Source of the DNA: an uncultured Solirubrobacterales bacterium
Lineage (GTDB): Bacteria; Actinomycetota; Thermoleophilia; Solirubrobacterales; 70-9
Direction: 5' to 3'
NCBI GenBank assembly: GCA_903891285.1
Contig: CAITDZ010000163.1
Span: 1-33,280, forward strand
DNA: 33,280 nt
Part shown: in pieces, positions 30,256 through 33,280 of the stretch
How the letters are laid out: every line of letters begins with the position of its first letter
How positions within the stretch are numbered: position 1 is the stretch's first letter
Notes under the pieces: generated by a model
What the model saw: only the letters and a program-made list of their open reading frames with translations
Databases searched by the model: none
What the model was told of the DNA's origin: nothing
Position numbers and translations under genes: made by a program

Positions 30256-31569
30256 ATGGCCTGGAACGTAGTGATCGCTGGGGGCGGTTTCGCCGGTGCG
30301 AACGTCGCCCGGAGGCTCGAATCGATCCTCCCCGCCCAGTCTGCGCGTCTCGTGCTCGCCAATGACGTCAATTTCATGCTCTACACACCGTTCCTGCCGG
30401 AGGCCGCGGCTGGGACCCTCGAGCCGCGGCACGTCGTCACGCCCCTCAGGGAGATCGTCAAGCGGGCAAACCTGAAGCTCGGGGTGGTTGAAGGACACGA
30501 TCCCGCGACCCGCCAGGTCGAGATCACGACCCATGACGGTGGGACGGAGTTGGTTCGGTACGACCAGCTGGTGCTTGCCCCGGGGTCGATCTCCCGATTC
30601 CTTCCCATCCCCGGCCTCGCCGAACATGCGGTTGGGTTCAAGAGCCTCGCCGACGCGATCTGGGCGCGGAACACCGTGATCGAGTCGCTCGAGCTCGCCA
30701 ACGCGACCGAGGACCCGGAAGTGAGGGATCGACTGCTGCGGTTCGTCTTCGTCGGCGGTGGATACGCGGGCCTCGAGGCGCTGGCCGAGCTCCAGGACTT
30801 CGCTGCTGACGCCATGCGTCACTACCCCCGGGCACGACTCCACGGGATGCACTGGATGCTGGTCGAGGCAAAGGATCGCGTTCTTCCCGAGATCGACGAA
30901 GTCCTGGCTGACTACGCGGCGAAGGAGCTTCGCGGCCGCGGGATCGACATCCGACTCAACACGACGCTCTCGGAGGTCACTGCCGACACCGCCACCCTCT
31001 CCACGGGAGAGGTTTTTCCGACCAGGATGGTGGTCTGGACGGCCGGCGTCGTTCCCCACCCAAGTCTGAGGAACCTCTCGGTGCCTCTCGACGAGTCCGG
31101 GCGGGTCCTGGTCGACGACTTCCTCCGGGTCGAGGGAATGGAGGGGGTCTGGGCCCTGGGCGACGCTGCCGCCGTGCCGGACCCGGATGGGGGGCTCTGC
31201 GCGCCGACCGCCCAGCATGCCGTCCGACAGGCCGCCACGGCCGCCCGAAACGTTGCCGCCAGCCTGGGTATCGGTGCCCCGGCCCCGTATCGGTACCGAA
31301 GCCGCGCTGCCTTCGTCAACCTCGGGCGGTACAAGGCGGTGGGAATGGTCGGTGAGAGGACCTTCAGTGGCTTTCCTGCCTGGTGGATGGCCCGGACCTA
31401 CCACATGAGCCAGATCCCCGGGAATGCCCGGAAGTTCCGGGCGGTCCTCGACTGGACCGCCAGTTTGCCGTTCGAACGGGATCTCTCCGAGGTCGGTTCG
31501 ATCGGCAGGCCCGGGGTGCTGGCGACCGAGCGTTATGAGCGGGGCGGCTCGCACCGCCCGATGCGGTAG
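30256..31569 (+). CDS. Type II NADH:quinone oxidoreductase (NDH-2)
   Basis: A single-subunit FAD enzyme that passes electrons from NADH to quinone without pumping protons, bound to the inner face of the membrane. The 437-residue protein has an N-terminal FAD Rossmann motif (VIAGGGFAGANVARRLE), a second nucleotide motif for NADH (FVFVGGGYAGLEALAEL), and the FAD-contacting GVWALGDAAAVPD followed by PTAQHAVRQA. The C-terminal part (WWMARTYHMSQIPGNARKFRAVLDW) should form the membrane-anchoring amphipathic helices. Related rubredoxin or other pyridine nucleotide oxidoreductases are alternatives, but the length and the C-terminal region favour NDH-2. The ATG at 30256 appears leaderless; the stop is TAG. 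Confidence 0.9.
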   Translation: MAWNVVIAGGGFAGANVARRLESILPAQSARLVLANDVNFMLYTPFLPEAAAGTLEPRHVVTPLREIVKRANLKLGVVEGHDPATRQVEITTHDGGTELVRYDQLVLAPGSISRFLPIPGLAEHAVGFKSLADAIWARNTVIESLELANATEDPEVRDRLLRFVFVGGGYAGLEALAELQDFAADAMRHYPRARLHGMHWMLVEAKDRVLPEIDEVLADYAAKELRGRGIDIRLNTTLSEVTADTATLSTGEVFPTRMVVWTAGVVPHPSLRNLSVPLDESGRVLVDDFLRVEGMEGVWALGDAAAVPDPDGGLCAPTAQHAVRQAATAARNVAASLGIGAPAPYRYRSRAAFVNLGRYKAVGMVGERTFSGFPAWWMARTYHMSQIPGNARKFRAVLDWTASLPFERDLSEVGSIGRPGVLATERYERGGSHRPMR

Positions 31570-31576
31570 GTGATCC

Positions 31577-31882
31577 GTGGGCTACGAGTGGATCGCGATC
31601 GCGGTCGGCTTCGGAGTCGCGACCGGGATCATCGGCAGGGCGAAAGGGAACTCCTTCCTGATCTGGTTCCTGGTCGGCGCAATCCTCCCCGTGATCGGAC
31701 TGGTCGCCGTGTTGCTCACCCGCAACGAGGACGCGGAGCCGGAGCGCCAGTGCCCGAACTGCCGGAAGATCGTCAAGCTCTACGTTCAGGTCTGCCCCCG
31801 TTGTGGCACCGAGCTCTACCTGCCGGACCCATCCGAAACACGTATGCCGCCGCCCCGGGGAGGACGGCGAGGGGTCACCTGA
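31577..31882 (+). CDS. Small membrane protein with C-terminal zinc ribbon, unknown function
   Basis: A 101-residue protein with two N-terminal hydrophobic segments (IAIAVGFGVATGII and FLIWFLVGAILPVIGLVAVLL) followed by a zinc-ribbon pair, CPNCRK and CPRCGTEL, 18 residues apart from first to first cysteine. The tail is Pro/Gly/Arg-rich. Such membrane plus zinc-ribbon proteins are common in actinobacteria and have no settled function. The GTG at 31577 lies seven bases after the ndh stop, so it is probably in the ndh transcript. Its 3' end overlaps the convergent glycosyltransferase gene by 8 bases (31875-31882). Confidence 0.75.
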   Translation: MGYEWIAIAVGFGVATGIIGRAKGNSFLIWFLVGAILPVIGLVAVLLTRNEDAEPERQCPNCRKIVKLYVQVCPRCGTELYLPDPSETRMPPPRGGRRGVT

Positions 31883-32945
31883 GCCAGGTGCGGAAGATCG
31901 CGTTGGCGAAGCCAACCCCGTAACGGAAGACGGCCGGCTTCTTCGAACTGCCGTGGATTCGGGCGACGACCGTGACTGGGACCTCCTCCGACGGGATGCC
32001 CCGCTTGATCGCCTCGATCAGGAATTCCGACGTATGGAACTGTTCCTGCCTGAGCACGAGGCGGGGGAGGACGGTCGTCCTCACGGCCCGGTAACCGTTC
32101 GAGCAGTCGGTCACCTTCGTCCCGGTGATCAGTGAGACGAGCCGGTTGAAGAAAACGATCCCGGCCTCCCTGACCGGGTGCCCCTTCTCGGCCGACCCGA
32201 GGATCCGGGAGCCGTGGGCTACATCGACCTCACCGGTCAGTACGGGGGCCACGAGCCTTTCCATCTCGGCCGGCAGGTGCTGACCGTCGGCGTCCATGGT
32301 CACCGTGACCTCGGCCTCCGAGTCGACCATCAACCGATATCCGGTACGCATAGCCGCCCCGCCACCACGGTTCACGGCGTGGCGGGCCACCAATGCGCCG
32401 TGGGCCTCGGCGACCCCGGCCGTGTCGTCACGGGAGCCATCGTCGACCACCAGGACCGCCGTTTCCAGGCCACAGACTTCGCCCGGGATCGAGTTGAGTA
32501 CTTCCCCGAGATTCTCCGCCTCGTTGTAAGCCGGGATCACTATCCCGACCCTCCCCCGAAAAGCCTCCCGGTGGCCGTCGGCGCGGAACTGCTCGGAAGC
32601 CAGGCCCTCGAGCGCCTCGGACAGCTCCCTGCGGTTCCTCGTCCCGATGGAGAGTGCCCTGACCGAGACGACGAAGAGGATGACGATCGCGAAAACGGCC
32701 AGACCGAGGATCCGACCGCCGTTACCTCGCTCGAAGGAGAATGCGGACAACAGCCAGTCGGTCAACTCGGTCCCGGCGACGACCAGGAGTCCCAGGCCAC
32801 AGGCGACCAGGAAGACCACGACCGCATTCGAGAGCGTCCTGCGGCGGAGCAGGGCGTAGCCGATCAGGATGATCCCAAGCACGAGACCAGCGATCCGAAG
32901 CGCCGAGAGTTCGGGAGGGAAGACGGAGCCCAGGACCGGTGTCAC
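31875..32945 (-). CDS. DUF2304 membrane domain fused to a family 2 glycosyltransferase
   Basis: A 356-residue protein in two parts. Residues 1-120 contain three membrane segments (about 17-33, 40-57 and 78-97) and a polar helix (ELSEALEGLA), matching the layout of DUF2304 proteins. Residues 130-356 are a GT-A fold like dolichol/polyprenol-phosphate mannosyltransferases: VGIVIPAYNEAENLGEVL, VVDDGSRDDT, the DxD-type DADGQHLP (218-220), and VTDCSNGYRAVR. DUF2304 proteins are commonly coded next to such glycosyltransferases; here they form one polypeptide. It likely makes a polyprenyl-phosphate sugar on the inner membrane face. The start is GTG at 32945, overlapping the upstream gene stop (GTGA). 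The sugar donor is unknown. Confidence 0.87.
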   Translation of the reverse strand: MTPVLGSVFPPELSALRIAGLVLGIILIGYALLRRRTLSNAVVVFLVACGLGLLVVAGTELTDWLLSAFSFERGNGGRILGLAVFAIVILFVVSVRALSIGTRNRRELSEALEGLASEQFRADGHREAFRGRVGIVIPAYNEAENLGEVLNSIPGEVCGLETAVLVVDDGSRDDTAGVAEAHGALVARHAVNRGGGAAMRTGYRLMVDSEAEVTVTMDADGQHLPAEMERLVAPVLTGEVDVAHGSRILGSAEKGHPVREAGIVFFNRLVSLITGTKVTDCSNGYRAVRTTVLPRLVLRQEQFHTSEFLIEAIKRGIPSEEVPVTVVARIHGSSKKPAVFRYGVGFANAIFRTWLR

Positions 32946-33280
32946 GGGGAGACCCCCTCAGGGAGCCCGCCGCCGGGACCGGCCGGACGGGAGAGCCACC
33001 GCCAGGTCGTCGAGATCGCATACGCCACCAGGACGATCACCAGGGTCATCAGGACTTCGTTGCGTCTTGGGGGGGCGAGAGTGAGTACGGCGATCGCCGA
33101 GACGACCACGATCGGGAGGGTGAGCGGGATGACTTCCCAGCGGCGGTCTCTGCCGAGAAGTACGGCGCCAGCGACCGCCATGAGAACGAGGAGGATCTGG
33201 ACGGCCCTGCCGGGCGGACTCGACATCGCTTCGCCGACCCCCGAGTCCCACATTCGAACGCCCTTCCTCACGAGCATCCC
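32942..33280 (-). CDS. C-terminal part of a polytopic membrane protein, probably a membrane glycosyltransferase (5' end outside window)
   Basis: The frame stays open to the window edge (the codon before the track's ATG at 33277 is GGG), so this is probably the 3' end of a longer gene. It has three hydrophobic segments (ILLVLMAVAGAVLLG, IPLTLPIVVVSAIAVLTL and VLMTLVIVLVAYAIS) and ends RPAGPGGGLPEGVSP. The arrangement VRKGVRMWDSGVG, membrane helix, RRW..., then VLTLAPPRRNEV resembles the C-terminal ends of integral-membrane sugar transferases that use polyprenyl-phosphate sugars (GT39/GT87-like). The 4-base coupling to the polyprenyl-phosphate glycosyltransferase gene fits that role. The family call is tentative because the catalytic N-terminus is missing. 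Confidence 0.55.
   Translation of the reverse strand, partial: GMLVRKGVRMWDSGVGEAMSSPPGRAVQILLVLMAVAGAVLLGRDRRWEVIPLTLPIVVVSAIAVLTLAPPRRNEVLMTLVIVLVAYAISTTWRWLSRPAGPGGGLPEGVSP

Noticed and set aside
1-33280. tRNA, rRNA, CRISPR arrays, insertion sequences, integrases, toxin-antitoxin pairs or defence genes
   Set aside because: I looked for direct repeats, transposase and integrase motifs, cloverleaf-like gaps and defence-type domains. All sizeable frames are explained by the listed genes, and the gaps are too short.

Overview
The window is ordinary, densely packed chromosome from a high-GC bacterium. GTG and TTG start codons are common, genes run together in 4-base start/stop overlaps, and several promoters look leaderless. 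The gene order (rpmI-rplT-trmH-pheST-argCJBD-argG), an actinobacterial cell-wall protein with a coiled coil and an Rpf-like domain, and frequent AGG arginine codons suggest a deep-branching actinobacterium, perhaps Thermoleophilia/Solirubrobacterales. That placement is inference from gene content only. I see no rRNA, tRNA, CRISPR array, insertion sequence, prophage or integrated element, and no gene-free stretch longer than about 130 bases.

Layout. 1-11113: ribosomal proteins L35 and L20 end at a clear intrinsic terminator. A nearly gapless run follows on the plus strand: a SpoU-family RNA methyltransferase, pheS, pheT, argC, argJ, argB, argD, a small low-complexity membrane protein, argG and a 58-residue membrane peptide that is absent from the ORF track. 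11178-16327: a secreted coiled-coil/transglycosylase-like protein converges on a SixA-type phosphatase, which diverges from dnaE (replicative polymerase). 16389-20018: an acyl-CoA dehydrogenase converges on a minus-strand pair, glutamate decarboxylase and endonuclease IV. 20011-23513: gltX, then a cysteine-regulation cluster of a CymR-like Rrf2 repressor, cysK and cysE. 23543-26987: pcrA helicase, folD and a small membrane protein. 27025-30203: gatC-gatA-gatB amidotransferase. 30256-31882: type II NADH dehydrogenase and a zinc-ribbon membrane protein. 31875-33280, minus strand: a fused DUF2304-glycosyltransferase 2 protein and the 3' end of a polytopic membrane protein that runs off the window.

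How the genes work together. ArgJ, ArgC, ArgB and ArgD convert glutamate to ornithine, and ArgG acts after ornithine carbamoyltransferase; argF, argR and argH are not in the window. GltX with GatCAB fits indirect synthesis of Gln-tRNA (and possibly Asn-tRNA). CysE and CysK make cysteine from serine, under a cysteine-free Rrf2 regulator coded in the same transcript.

The strongest anomaly is an in-frame TAG at codon 303 of argC. The next 42 codons still encode a conserved ArgC C-terminus and end in the ATGA that overlaps argJ. Second is a repeated promoter layout in which a TANNNT box sits so that transcription would begin at, or within two bases of, the start codon (ndh, pcrA, the acyl-CoA dehydrogenase, gatC and the Rpf-like gene). 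I did not find a convincing new defence or mobile system; the rest is mostly housekeeping.
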